Positions 24,739 to 33,793 are shown, numbered from the stretch's first letter. The stretch: 64,000 bases of DNA from Candidatus Gastranaerophilales bacterium (GCA_944325005.1 CALUYO010000002.1:62001-126000); one strand, 5' to 3'. The notes: generated by a model not told the origin, from the letters alone. Translations and numbers: made by a program.

Positions 24739-26685
24739 TTAACTTAGTCTTAAAACCTCGTAAATATCCATCTTTTTTGCTTTCCCGCGTATTGTTACAT
24801 CTGCAATTTTAATTACATCTACTATGTCGCTTACATATGAATATGTGGAATTGCTTATGAGCATATTAGTTTTGTAAACTTTATTGTAGCTTTCAATTCT
24901 GCTTGCAAGGTTTACCATGTCTCCAATTACAGTGTATTCAAGTCGTTTTTCAGAACCTATATTTCCGACAAAGGCTTCTCCTGTATTAATTCCTATACCT
25001 ATTTCAATTTTAGGTTTTCCTTCAAAAAGCCATTTATCCTGAAGCTGATCAACCTTTTTTAGCATTTCACAGGCACATTTTACTGCATTTTGAGGGTGAT
25101 TGATGTCCTGTATAGGTTCACCAAATATCGCCATAACAGCATCGCCGATGAATTTATTTATAACTCCGTTATATTTTGTAATAATAGGTTCAATTTCTGA
25201 AAAATACTCATTTAGGATAACTGATACTTCTTCTGCAGTCATTTTTTCACTCATGCTTGTGAAACCTCTTATATCTGCAAACAAAACAGTAACGTTTGCT
25301 TTTTTCCCGCCGAGCTTTATATCATCTATATTCTGTACAACATTTTTCATAATATCCTGAGAAAGGTACTTCCCCATAGCGTTTTTAATTTTTTCTTTAT
25401 TTCGTCCTTCAAGTATAAACCTGTATGAATATCCAAAAATCATAGTACTTAGCTGGACCGCAAGCGGGGTTATTACATAAGGAATTACATTGTGTTTGAA
25501 ACATATAATGCAGAATATAAAATATAAGACGGCAATGCCTATTAATGTAATTAAAGACGGAATAAATGCAAGAAATCTAATTATTGCAAAAGTTATTATA
25601 CTTAACAATATTATAATTCCGATATTTAGCCAGTTTGCGAATTTTACAAGATACACATTATCCAGAAAATTGTTGAGTATTGTCGCTTGAATATCAACTC
25701 CCGGGTGGTTAAGCGAAATAGAAGTTTCCAGAACATCTTCAACTCCCATGGCGTTTGCACCGACCAGAACAATTTTATTATTAAACTCTGAGGGGTTAAT
25801 TAAAGGTTTCTCACCTCTGTTCAGCTGCCTGTTTGAATTAATAATGTCTATTGCCGAGTAATCTTTATGTGAGAATTCCGAATCCTTCATGAGTTTATAA
25901 AATTTAATATTATGTTTAATGTCGCCGTTCTTTTTAAAAGTTGGAATTTTTAGCCCTGTTTTATCAACAACAATATATTGATTTGTAAGAGTAATTTTAT
26001 CTGTTTTGTTTGCAAGCAGATAAGCCATTAATGCAAGAGACGGGTAATAGTTGTCATTATAGCTGATTAAGTCAGTAGCCTCTCTTAAGACGCCGTCAAC
26101 AGAGTTCAGTGTAAGATTTACGGAACCTGCATATTTTTGGGCATTGAAGTATGCTTTTGGGAACATTGTTAAACTGTTATAATTGCTCAGACTTGAATTA
26201 TTTTTTGTTCTTTTATCTGTAATATCGATTGAGAACTTTTTATGAAATTCATCATCATAGAGATTGCCAGTATATTGATTTTCATAGTTCTGGCTCAGTG
26301 CCATGTAACCGCCTATAAAGTTATCTGATTTTGCAACGGTATCAAAAAAGAATTTGTCAGAAGATGCCGGTCTTTCTGTATCAAGGCTGCTTAGTACAGA
26401 ATCGAAAACCACAACTTTGGCATTAGTATATTTGCTTAAATATTCAAAAATTTCTCCGTATAAAGCTCTTGCCCATGGCCATCTGTAGCTGTCAAGAGAT
26501 TTATTATCAATTACTATAAGAGATATGTCTTTTGAACCTTCTACTGTTGCCGATGTTGTATTTATTATTGCGTCATAAACAGGATTTTCCCAGAAATTTA
26601 TTGAAACAAAAGCAATTACAGCAACTAAAAATATGTGTAATAATATTGTCTTGATGAAAAAAGTTTTTCCCTTAAAAATTTTCAT
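24739..26685 (-). CDS. Class III adenylate/guanylate cyclase with CHASE2 sensor domain
   Basis: 648 residues. An N-terminal helix (about 10-30) is followed by an extracytoplasmic CHASE2 domain (about 35-340; SLIVIDNKSLDSYRWPWAR, KVVVFDSVLSS, NKIVLVGANAMGVEDVLETSI). Three transmembrane helices follow (about 350-425), then the cyclase catalytic domain (about 455-645). Catalytic features: VLFADIRGFTSMSE (first metal Asp), FIGDAVMAIFGEP (second Asp), KRLEYTVIGDMVNLASRIES (with Asn and Arg of the transition state) and IGINTGEAFVGNIGSE. The CHASE2-TM3-cyclase order is common in cyanobacteria and suggests production of cAMP in response to an outside signal. The AAGGGAT ribosome binding site is good. 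The downstream pilin-like gene has its own promoter. Confidence 0.93.
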   Translation of the reverse strand: MKIFKGKTFFIKTILLHIFLVAVIAFVSINFWENPVYDAIINTTSATVEGSKDISLIVIDNKSLDSYRWPWARALYGEIFEYLSKYTNAKVVVFDSVLSSLDTERPASSDKFFFDTVAKSDNFIGGYMALSQNYENQYTGNLYDDEFHKKFSIDITDKRTKNNSSLSNYNSLTMFPKAYFNAQKYAGSVNLTLNSVDGVLREATDLISYNDNYYPSLALMAYLLANKTDKITLTNQYIVVDKTGLKIPTFKKNGDIKHNIKFYKLMKDSEFSHKDYSAIDIINSNRQLNRGEKPLINPSEFNNKIVLVGANAMGVEDVLETSISLNHPGVDIQATILNNFLDNVYLVKFANWLNIGIIILLSIITFAIIRFLAFIPSLITLIGIAVLYFIFCIICFKHNVIPYVITPLAVQLSTMIFGYSYRFILEGRNKEKIKNAMGKYLSQDIMKNVVQNIDDIKLGGKKANVTVLFADIRGFTSMSEKMTAEEVSVILNEYFSEIEPIITKYNGVINKFIGDAVMAIFGEPIQDINHPQNAVKCACEMLKKVDQLQDKWLFEGKPKIEIGIGINTGEAFVGNIGSEKRLEYTVIGDMVNLASRIESYNKVYKTNMLISNSTYSYVSDIVDVIKIADVTIRGKAKKMDIYEVLRLS

Positions 26686-26738
26686 ATCCCTTATCCCTTT
26701 ATTTTATGATATAATAAATTTTGAAAAAAGGATAGTTT

Positions 26739-27347
26739 ATGAATAAAAATTTAATTGATGTTCTTGCTGAGGAGAAAATTTTTCCGATTCTACGCACCAA
26801 TGATGCGCAGGTTATGGTCGATAGAGCAAAAGCACTAATTGATGCAGGAATTAAAGTCTTAGAGATTAATGTAGAAAATCCTTCAATTTACAAAGCGGTT
26901 GAGGAAATTTCAAAATATGCAAGTGTATGTGCAGGTGGAATTATAACTTCCATGCAGGCTGAAGCTGCTATTATGTCAGGGGCTAAAATTCTTTCTTCTC
27001 CTATATTTTCAATGAATCTCGTTAAAATTTCAAAGGATAAACAAATTCCCTATATTGCCGGAACGTCAACGGCAAATGAAGCATATAACGCATGGAAAGC
27101 CCGTATTCCTCTAATAAAAATTTATCCGATTACAGCTATGGGCGGTGCTATGTATATTGAAGATCTGCTTAGACCCATGCCTTTTTTGCGCGTAATGCCT
27201 CTTGGCAATGTTAAAATTGATGAAATTAGAGCTTATATAAATGCAGGAGCTTCTGTTGTAGGAGTTGGGCGTGATTTGTATGAAGGATATTCGCTTCCTG
27301 AAATTACAAAAAGAGCCGCCCGTATTTTGGCTGAGTTGAAAGGTTAA
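26739..27347 (+). CDS. eda: KDPG / 4-hydroxy-2-oxoglutarate aldolase
   Basis: 202 residues, the normal size for this class I aldolase. It cleaves 2-keto-3-deoxy-6-phosphogluconate to pyruvate and glyceraldehyde-3-phosphate. Visible: ILRTNDAQ; KVLEINVENPS (Glu of the active site); CAGGIITSMQAEAAIMSGAKILSSP; the Schiff-base lysine in LIKIYPITAMGG; and a phosphate-binding GASVVGVGRDL near the C-terminus. AAAAAAGGA lies 6 bases before the ATG. It is followed after 2 bases by a sugar kinase that would provide its substrate, so the pair reads as a KDG-to-pyruvate module. Confidence 0.92.
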   Translation: MNKNLIDVLAEEKIFPILRTNDAQVMVDRAKALIDAGIKVLEINVENPSIYKAVEEISKYASVCAGGIITSMQAEAAIMSGAKILSSPIFSMNLVKISKDKQIPYIAGTSTANEAYNAWKARIPLIKIYPITAMGGAMYIEDLLRPMPFLRVMPLGNVKIDEIRAYINAGASVVGVGRDLYEGYSLPEITKRAARILAELKG

Positions 27348-27349
27348 TT

Positions 27350-28294
27350 ATGGAAGGCAAATTAGATATTGTTGCTATAGGTGAAAGTTTAATAGAGCTA
27401 TCTACTAATGCAAAGCTGTCTGCTTCAGGATGTCTTTATAAATATTACGGCGGGGATGCTCTGGCAACTGCGATATCTGCCTTGCGCATGGGGTCAAAAG
27501 TCGGCTTTATTACAAGAATTGGAAATGACCCGTTCAAAGATTATCTGCTTGAAAGCTGGCAAAATGAAGGATTGGATATAAGCCAGATAAAATTTACATA
27601 TGAGCAAAACGGACTTTATATAATTTCAAGGCCTTCAGTCAATGAGAAAGAAGTTGTTTATTACAGAAAAAAAATAGCACCTTCAAAGTTGTCAATTGAC
27701 GATATTAATGAAGATTATATTAAAATGGCTGATATAATATATGCTTCAGGTGTAACCCAGTCTCTTTCTGCGTCGGCTGCCGAAGCTGTTGAATATTCTT
27801 TCAAACTTGCAAAAGATAACGGTATTTCGACTGCCTATGATCCAAACTACCACTCTGTTTTAACAACTGCAGATGAGGCTAAAGAAGCTTTTTCGCGTAT
27901 TTGTCCTTTTGTTGATGTTATGTTTTTAAATACAAAACATGATTCTGTTAATATTTTGGAAATAGATTCACCTGAAAATATTATAAAAAAACTATGGGAT
28001 CTTGGAATTCAGACTATTGTTCTTAAAAGTATAGATAAAAAAGGATATTTTACGGGGTATAACGGTACTATTGTATTTACTGATTTTTATACCTGTGATT
28101 ATCTTGATACAACCTGCTCAGGTGATACTTTTAACGGTGGCTTTCTGCATGCGGTTAATCATGGATTTACTCCATTTGAAGCGACTAAGTTTGCCTCAAT
28201 AACGGCAGGATTGCAGGCTAAGGGTATAGGTGCAATTAAATCTATTCCTTATAAAGATGAGGTTTATACAATTTACAGGGGAAATAATGGTTAA
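27350..28294 (+). CDS. kdgK: PfkB-family sugar kinase, probably 2-keto-3-deoxygluconate kinase
   Basis: 314 residues. PfkB hallmarks: AIGESLIELS at the start; YYGGDALATAISALRMGSKVGFITRIGNDPF (first signature, sugar-binding); the late DTTCSGDTFNGGFLHAV signature with the catalytic Asp and anion hole; and FASITAGLQAKGIGA. PfkB specificity cannot be read safely from motifs. Position directly downstream of eda (2-base gap) makes KDG the probable substrate, giving KDPG. The C-terminus overlaps the next gene by 8 bases (ATGGTTAA), so all three genes form one coupled operon. Confidence 0.85.
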   Translation: MEGKLDIVAIGESLIELSTNAKLSASGCLYKYYGGDALATAISALRMGSKVGFITRIGNDPFKDYLLESWQNEGLDISQIKFTYEQNGLYIISRPSVNEKEVVYYRKKIAPSKLSIDDINEDYIKMADIIYASGVTQSLSASAAEAVEYSFKLAKDNGISTAYDPNYHSVLTTADEAKEAFSRICPFVDVMFLNTKHDSVNILEIDSPENIIKKLWDLGIQTIVLKSIDKKGYFTGYNGTIVFTDFYTCDYLDTTCSGDTFNGGFLHAVNHGFTPFEATKFASITAGLQAKGIGAIKSIPYKDEVYTIYRGNNG

Positions 28295-29300
28295 GGTTGC
28301 TATATCAGGTTATTACGGTTTTAGAAATTTTGGTGATGAAGCTATTTTATCTGTTCTGGTTAAGCATCTTAAGGAACTGGGTAATATTGATATTACGGTT
28401 TTTTCCGGTGATGTAGAGTTTACTTCAAAAACTTATGATGTAAACTCGATTAAGCGTTTTGATGTTAACAATGTTATCAGAACTATTAAGGCTTCGGATG
28501 TTTTAATCTCGGGCGGCGGAAGCCTGCTTCAGGATGTAACAAGCTTTAAAAGTCTTGTTTATTATTCTTTGATTATTGCTCTTGGCCTTTTCTTTAATAA
28601 AAAGGTTATAATTTTTGCTCAGGGCATAGGCCCATTAAATTCAAAACCTGCCGGATTTATTGTTAAAAATCTTTTGAAACAGTGTTCACTGGTGACTGTA
28701 AGGGATGAAAACAGTTTAAATCTTTTAAAAAACTGGGGCATACCCGCAAGTCTTGTATGTGATCCGATTTATTCCATGTCTATAACTTCGAAAACAGAAT
28801 TAAATACTGTTGGTATTCAGCTTCGTGAATTTAAAACAATGAATTATAATCTTTTACATAAACTTGCTTTGCTTATAATTACAAAGTTTAGTGATAAAAA
28901 AATTGAAATTTTTTCTTTACAGCGGTCTCAAGATCTTGAGCTTTGTAAAAGGTTTGAACATATTTTAAGAACATTTAATCCTGATATTAAAACTGAAATT
29001 GTTTGCGATGATATAGTACATAAAATTTCTAAACTAGAATATTTAATTGCTATGCGTTTTCATGCTATTTTGATTGCTTTAAAATGCGGAGTTAAAACGT
29101 GTGCAGTAAATTATGACGTAAAAGTTGAAAAACTTGCATCTGATGCATCTATTCCAACTATTTCCATGGATGCGCATGAAAATCTTGAAGATGTTTATAC
29201 TAAATTAGCAAATCTAAAAAAAGATGAACTTTTGAGATTTGCTAATAGTAAAATATTTGATTGGACTGAATTTGACAGTTTATTCGTTTTTTCCAAATAG
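28287..29300 (+). CDS. csaB: Polysaccharide pyruvyl transferase CsaB
   Basis: ATG 28287, with GGGGAAA upstream, gives 338 residues; an ORF start at 28230 would lie far inside kdgK and was rejected. Recognisable: SGYYGFRNFGDEAILSVLV, SGGGSLLQDVTSFKSLVYY, FAQGIGPLNS, VTVRDENSLNLLKNWGI, CDPIYSM and AMRFHAILIALKCGVKTCAVNYDVKVEKLA. CsaB transfers pyruvate from phosphoenolpyruvate onto secondary cell-wall polysaccharide, which anchors SLH-domain surface proteins in organisms that have them; cyanobacteria carry homologues. The operon with KDG catabolism is unusual. It ends tail to tail, overlapping the next gene by 21 bases. Confidence 0.92.
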   Translation: MVKVAISGYYGFRNFGDEAILSVLVKHLKELGNIDITVFSGDVEFTSKTYDVNSIKRFDVNNVIRTIKASDVLISGGGSLLQDVTSFKSLVYYSLIIALGLFFNKKVIIFAQGIGPLNSKPAGFIVKNLLKQCSLVTVRDENSLNLLKNWGIPASLVCDPIYSMSITSKTELNTVGIQLREFKTMNYNLLHKLALLIITKFSDKKIEIFSLQRSQDLELCKRFEHILRTFNPDIKTEIVCDDIVHKISKLEYLIAMRFHAILIALKCGVKTCAVNYDVKVEKLASDASIPTISMDAHENLEDVYTKLANLKKDELLRFANSKIFDWTEFDSLFVFSK

Positions 29301-30245
29301 CTGTGTATAACTCTTTCTAACGTTTATGTCAAATTCATTTGAACCGGCTTGTGACAGTAATGCTGACCATTTTGCAAAATCATTTGAACTAATTTTCCCG
29401 TCTAAAGGCTGTTTTGCATCGCTTTCTGTATCGGTATCAAATGTAGCAACTGCGGAAGCTAATTCTTTCCAATCTGCGTATCCGTCACCGTTTTGATCAA
29501 TTTTATTGAATGCGGTTTGAGCCATAAATTGAGCTGCTTTTTTAGTATCTTCTGTTGCATCCGAGGATAATTTAGACATTTCATATTTAGTAAACTCTTC
29601 TACTGTTACTTTTCTGTCACTGTTTCCTGATGAAGTGTCTATATCTGCTGCATATGATTTGCCAATATCGCTTACGGCTTTTCTATATTCATCTGCACAT
29701 TTTTTTGCATCATTCGGATCACTGTATGAATCAATTATGGTATATTCCTTACCACTAATAGGATTTCCATCTTTATCGCTCATTGCATCTGTCGCCTGGT
29801 CGAAAGCTTTGCCTGTATCCGTCTCCTGATTTGCTTCCAAATCTCCTGCGTAATCCGCATTTGTTTTTTGTAATTGCTGTTGCTGCATACTTGTTGCGCG
29901 GTTTGCAGCAATTTGTGCATTAGATCTGGCAGCAAGATTTAAACCGTATTGGTATGCAAGCATATTACCATAAGCAGCATTTTGAGCATAATCAATATTT
30001 GAATAGTTTGGAAGCCATGAAAATCCCATAGGATCTGCCATCATTTGCGGAGTAACGCCAAATCCAATTCCAATGCCTCCATATCCATAGCCAAACCCTC
30101 TGCAGCCTCCGCTAAATATACTGGGATGAGCACAGCAGCTATTCATACTTTTTAGTGCAATACCGGTCATGGCGGTTTTTGTAAAGCCATCACCCATTTT
30201 TAATAAAGTACTGCTTAATCTTTGCATGAAATTTAATTTAGTCAT
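29280..30245 (-). CDS. Orphan protein with Gly-rich Cys motif and EF-hand-like region
   Basis: 321 residues. The N-terminus is amphipathic (MQRLSSTLLKMGDGFTKTA), then SMNSCCAHPSIFSGGCRGFGYGYGG, a Cys/Gly/Tyr-rich stretch (about 33-58) recalling the CC-and-Gly block of the two paralogues at 19-21 kb. The middle is Ala/Gln/Asp-rich. About 235-290 carries a good calcium loop, DQNGDGYADWKE (DxNxDGxxxxxE), then DTDTESDAKQPLDGKISSNDF, which looks like a second, irregular loop with an insertion. GGAGA precedes the ATG by 5 bases, and the shared GCAATT-N15 element lies upstream. Calcium binding is an inference from the loop pattern; the cellular role is unknown. Confidence 0.75.
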   Translation of the reverse strand: MTKLNFMQRLSSTLLKMGDGFTKTAMTGIALKSMNSCCAHPSIFSGGCRGFGYGYGGIGIGFGVTPQMMADPMGFSWLPNYSNIDYAQNAAYGNMLAYQYGLNLAARSNAQIAANRATSMQQQQLQKTNADYAGDLEANQETDTGKAFDQATDAMSDKDGNPISGKEYTIIDSYSDPNDAKKCADEYRKAVSDIGKSYAADIDTSSGNSDRKVTVEEFTKYEMSKLSSDATEDTKKAAQFMAQTAFNKIDQNGDGYADWKELASAVATFDTDTESDAKQPLDGKISSNDFAKWSALLSQAGSNEFDINVRKSYTQLFGKNE

Positions 30246-30261
30246 TATACTCTCCGATAAT

Positions 30262-30306
30262 TATATAATATATATATAATAAGTATTGATTGATAAAAAA
30301 ATTGCT
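30262..30306 (-). promoter_or_regulatory. Shared GCAATT-N15 element, copy 5
   Basis: Minus strand: AGCAATT, 15 bases, ACTT, ATTATATATATATTATATAA. Spacing is identical to copies 3, 4 and 6, with ACTT kept and a slightly longer AT run before GGAGA and ATG 30245. Confidence 0.6.
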
Positions 30307-30377
30307 CTTATCTTATCCCTTATTAACTTATATTCCCTTGTCGAGAGCGGATTTTACACTTGTTTAATATTTCTTAA

Positions 30378-30404
30378 TAAAAAAGAACCTTTAACAGGTT
30401 CTTT
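30378..30404 (-). terminator. Terminator of tRNA-Leu
   Basis: Minus strand: AAAGAACCT-GTTAA-AGGTTCTTT, a 9-bp stem followed by TTTATT; starts 6 bases after the tRNA 3' end. Confidence 0.8.
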
Positions 30405-30409
30405 AAAAT

Positions 30410-30495
30410 TGCCCTGGGCCAGACTTGAACTGGCACTGGATTTAACTCCAACCGGATTTTAAGTCCGACGCGTCTACCGATTCCGCCACCAGGGC
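30410..30495 (-). tRNA. tRNA-Leu(UAA)
   Basis: 86 bases on the minus strand. Acceptor stem GCCCTGG pairs with CCAGGGC, with discriminator A and no encoded CCA. The anticodon loop is CTTAAAA, with TAA at positions 34-36 and a 5-bp stem (TCGGA/TCCGG). The T-arm carries GTTCAAGTC. A long variable arm between the anticodon and T stems marks a class II tRNA. Anticodon TAA, long arm and discriminator A agree on leucine. Confidence 0.96.
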
Positions 30496-30564
30496 ATATT
30501 TAATTGTTATTACTTAATTTAAGCATTGTTATATTAACTCAAAGATATAAGATTGTCAACAATT

Positions 30565-31767
30565 TTATTGTAGCGGATAAAGTTCAAGATAATTTTCCAA
30601 ATCATTTACTTTTTGGCTTAAGTTATTGTTAATACGAGTTATTTCGGCCTTTATAAGATTTTCATGCTCTAGTAAAATCTTTCCGAACAGAGGGGGATAG
30701 ATTATACTTTTAAGAAACATATTTTTAAAGTTTTTTATATCATTGTAATCAGCCAGATCAATTATGGAATTTAACTCACAAAGATCTGTAAATAGTTCTC
30801 CAAGTTGAACTTTAGCTTTAATTATTTTTCGTGCATTAATATATTTTTGAATCTTTTGCATGTGTGATAATATGATTTCATAGTTATTTTTAATTTTAGC
30901 TTTCTTTTTAGGCAGAATATTGCTGAAGTAGTTCATTGTCTGTTTATACCCTGATTCAATAAGTTCAAGCCTTTTATTTTCAGCAATATTAAAATCTACA
31001 ACAACAATATCTCCGGTGTTTAAAACTATATAATCAAATTTATCTTTCTTAGCGTATATATTGGTAATAAAATTTGTCGCCATTGCAGTCATGCAGCTAT
31101 AAACAGCATTTGCATAATCTATACCTGTTATGTCATTTGTGTCATAGTAGCCCTCAAGCCTGAATTCCAGAATTCTTTCATCGCTGAGAAGAAGATTTTT
31201 TGAAAGTTTCCACATAGGCCAGCTTTTTTGCAAATCTCCGTCTACAAGAAGTGTTTTATTGTACTCAATAGGTTTCATAAGTCCGGGCATACAGCTTGAA
31301 ATCCTTATTGCGGAAGCTATTTCATAATCAGGAGTTTCAAATTTCGAAAATTCTTTGCACTCAAAATTTGAAAGGTCAGTTGTAATAATGACAAGATTTT
31401 TATCAATGTCTTTAAATGTTACGGCCCTGTTTGCACCCTTTTTGTACTTTTTTCCGTAATATTTGGATTCTATTAATTCTCTAACCCATTCCAGAAAAAC
31501 TTCACCTTTGCTGAGGGCAAATATTGGACCAATACCTATTGAAATATCTTTAAAAAGCTCAAAATTTACTTTAAGAAAAATTTCTTTAATCTCCTCTGCA
31601 GTATAATCAACTGCAAGCATTGCTGCAATAATAGAACCTACAGAAGAGCCGGCAAGAGTAGTTGGGTTTACACCAAGTTCTTCTAGTGCTTTTATTGCTC
31701 CTATATATGAAACCCCGCGGATTGCACCTCCGCCAAAAAGGCAGGTGTATTTAAAATTGTTATCCAT
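30565..31767 (-). CDS. Patatin-like phospholipase
   Basis: 400 residues. The N-terminal patatin domain (about 8-210) shows the oxyanion motif GGGAIRGVSYIGAIKALEELG, the nucleophile elbow GSSVGS (GxSxG; Ser about residue 43), and DGDL (about 173-176) as the catalytic Asp. The C-terminal 190 residues are helical and Lys/Asn-rich with no known domain. No signal peptide, so it is probably a cytoplasmic acyl hydrolase acting on membrane lipid. It follows the GT-C-type membrane gene by 12 bases and is likely cotranscribed. No Shine-Dalgarno is obvious. Confidence 0.9.
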   Translation of the reverse strand: MDNNFKYTCLFGGGAIRGVSYIGAIKALEELGVNPTTLAGSSVGSIIAAMLAVDYTAEEIKEIFLKVNFELFKDISIGIGPIFALSKGEVFLEWVRELIESKYYGKKYKKGANRAVTFKDIDKNLVIITTDLSNFECKEFSKFETPDYEIASAIRISSCMPGLMKPIEYNKTLLVDGDLQKSWPMWKLSKNLLLSDERILEFRLEGYYDTNDITGIDYANAVYSCMTAMATNFITNIYAKKDKFDYIVLNTGDIVVVDFNIAENKRLELIESGYKQTMNYFSNILPKKKAKIKNNYEIILSHMQKIQKYINARKIIKAKVQLGELFTDLCELNSIIDLADYNDIKNFKNMFLKSIIYPPLFGKILLEHENLIKAEITRINNNLSQKVNDLENYLELYPLQ

Positions 31768-31779
31768 ATTTTTATTATA

Positions 31780-33294
31780 CTACGATTTAAAATTTATGCC
31801 TGTAGTAAACAGTGTATTTTTATAATACTCCAGATTATCAGTAGGTTTTCTAAAGTTTTTGTCATGATAATTGACCGGCAAAAATACTCCGAAATATTTC
31901 CCTTCATAAGCAAGCTGCCATTCCTTAGACGCTTTTAAAACAGTGAATATCGGATAATTTTTTTCAATAATCATTATATCTGGCGGAAATATTTCAAGAA
32001 CCTGTTTCCAGTTAGGATAAGCAAGGAAAAATTCTTTTAATAGCGGAACCATGTAATCATAGTAAACTTCTTCATATCGTCCATCCATATAAATTAAATT
32101 ATCAGGATAAAGTTTATAAGAAATATAACTTCCATAGCCAAAATTTGAAAGAATTTTACCTTTTATGTTATTTATTTTCAAAAATTCTACTTCTTTAACA
32201 GGATATGCGTCCATGCCAACCGGAACAGAAAAATCTTTAATTATAAATGTAAATAATGAGATCCCGAGAATTAGAATATATACCACTCTGTCTTTCCATT
32301 GTGGCAGATTAACATTTTTAATAAGTTTATAAAAATCTTCATATACAAAACATAATGCTGATATTGCAAAGAATGGAAGAAGTTTTACATGACTTATTGC
32401 AAGATAGAGAGTTGAAAGCAGTATAATGTATTTTACTTTATCTGCATTTTGATACCATGTTTTTATTGAGTGTGTTTTAATATTTTTGAAAATACAAATA
32501 CTTTCTATTAAAACTGAAACCAGCATGAATAGCTTAAATTTAATCTGTTTAAACAGGTAAAACTGTGAGAAAAGTCCCCACCACTCGATAATATATGGTC
32601 TTTGCATAGTATTTGCCATAAATAAAAATTTAATATATTCGTATCCCCACGGGTTAATAAGGAGGGTCAAAGCCGATATAATTAGCGTCAATATATATTT
32701 AAAATATTGTTTCCTGTTTAAAAATTCTCCAAGGGCATACATGGCTATAAGTCCTAATCCTGAAACAACACCCCCATGAACATTGTTCCAGAGTATAGTT
32801 AAAATCGGGATTAAAAAGAGTAATTTAGAATTGCCTCTGCGTACTTTTTCAAGCAGATATATAAACACCGTAAAAAGCAAAAAACTAAACATGTGGCATC
32901 TTACCGGATTATTCAAATTAGACATCACAGCCATCAATGTAAAGAAATAAAATAGAATATTGTAAGGAGTCTCATCAGTTCTAAGTTTTATAATTCCTGA
33001 TGCTGTAAAAAATATTCCAAACATAAGAACTGCTTGCAAAATTATGAGGCTATACGGACCCAAAAATTTAAGGAAAAAATAAAATATAACTCCGGAGCCC
33101 CATTCGTGGTCCCACCAGATATGTACCGGCGTGTAAGAAAGGAAATCCTGTTTAAGAACTTGTCCTCCGTCTATTACCCCCATGCCTGCGATTAGTCTTG
33201 CCCACAGGTCAAAATCAAAATACAATGCTGTTGTTGTAAACGCAAGTATAAGCAAAAATAATGTTATATAAAATAGTACAGCTTTTCTCCCCAT
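31780..33294 (-). CDS. Polytopic membrane protein, GT-C glycosyltransferase-like
   Basis: ATG 33294 gives 504 residues. The longest frame starts at 33330, but that is inside a terminator palindrome, so I moved the start. About ten transmembrane helices are visible. The first extracytoplasmic loop has DFDLWARLIAGMGVIDGG...LSYTPVHIWWDHEWG, matching the 'D.dlWwHL..G.wi...g..P..DpFSyt....w.dHeWl' pattern of bacterial GT-C-type proteins that use polyprenyl-phosphate sugars. A soluble C-terminal region (about 385-504; ILSNFGYGSYISYKLYP...IYMDGRYEEVY) follows. It probably adds sugar to a lipid or protein on the outer face. Substrate unknown. Confidence 0.75.
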   Translation of the reverse strand: MGRKAVLFYITLFLLILAFTTTALYFDFDLWARLIAGMGVIDGGQVLKQDFLSYTPVHIWWDHEWGSGVIFYFFLKFLGPYSLIILQAVLMFGIFFTASGIIKLRTDETPYNILFYFFTLMAVMSNLNNPVRCHMFSFLLFTVFIYLLEKVRRGNSKLLFLIPILTILWNNVHGGVVSGLGLIAMYALGEFLNRKQYFKYILTLIISALTLLINPWGYEYIKFLFMANTMQRPYIIEWWGLFSQFYLFKQIKFKLFMLVSVLIESICIFKNIKTHSIKTWYQNADKVKYIILLSTLYLAISHVKLLPFFAISALCFVYEDFYKLIKNVNLPQWKDRVVYILILGISLFTFIIKDFSVPVGMDAYPVKEVEFLKINNIKGKILSNFGYGSYISYKLYPDNLIYMDGRYEEVYYDYMVPLLKEFFLAYPNWKQVLEIFPPDIMIIEKNYPIFTVLKASKEWQLAYEGKYFGVFLPVNYHDKNFRKPTDNLEYYKNTLFTTGINFKS

Positions 33295-33311
33295 GAAATA
33301 AAGTTTAGCAT

Positions 33312-33344
33312 AAAAAAACATCCGGTACATGCCGGATGTTTTTT
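33312..33344. terminator. Terminator of the HEAT-repeat gene
   Basis: AAAAAACATCCGG-TACATG-CCGGATGTTTTT, strong stem with A and T runs on both sides. It lies 18 bases after the stop codon at 33362. Confidence 0.85.
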
Positions 33345-33361
33345 ATATATGAATTAAACAC

Positions 33362-33646
33362 CTAAGCAGCAATTGAACCTTTAATTTCTCTGATTAAATA
33401 TTCAGCAACCCATTCAAAATCCTTGTTGCATTCTGCAGCTTTTTTTAAATATTTAACGGAAGCATCGCCAATTCTAATCAAAGTCATAGCAACAACACCT
33501 CTTTTAATACCTCTTACAACCTGTAATTCATCAACAAGCTGCGGTAAAACTGCAGTTCCGATATTTACTAATTCATTTTCCAGCTTATTTTTTGTAATGT
33601 TGTCTGCATTTTCTAATTTTGAAAGAATTTCACTAACTGTTTCCAT
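33362..33646 (-). CDS. Small HEAT-repeat-like protein
   Basis: ATG 33646 gives 94 residues and places GGAGA about 9 bases upstream. The in-frame ATG at 33661 overlaps that GGAGA and was rejected. All-helical. Pattern: ELVNIGTAVLPQLVDELQ then VVAMTLIRIGDASVKYLKKAA. This is two HEAT-like repeats (short helix pair with conserved Gly/Asp and Val/Leu-Lys). It probably works as a protein-binding adaptor. It is a single gene between terminators. Confidence 0.7.
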   Translation of the reverse strand: METVSEILSKLENADNITKNKLENELVNIGTAVLPQLVDELQVVRGIKRGVVAMTLIRIGDASVKYLKKAAECNKDFEWVAEYLIREIKGSIAA

Positions 33647-33749
33647 TATAATTATCTCCATTTATCTAATCTATATTATGATTATAAACTAAAAAATATG
33701 AGTCTTTGGATTTCCTTACATAATCTTTATATCGTATAAAAATGAATAT

Positions 33750-33776
33750 AAAAAGCAGGGAACTGACCCTGCTTAT
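33750..33776 (-). terminator. Terminator of the 666-residue orphan gene
   Basis: Minus strand: AGCAGGG-TCAGTT-CCCTGCT, 7 bp, followed by TTTTA; 18 bases after the stop at 33794. Confidence 0.8.
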
Positions 33777-33793
33777 GTTCGTTACTATTGGTT

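Noticed and set aside
33294-33330. Start of the GT-C-like protein at 33330
   Set aside because: This start lies within a strong terminator palindrome of the preceding gene; ATG 33294 is the first start outside it.
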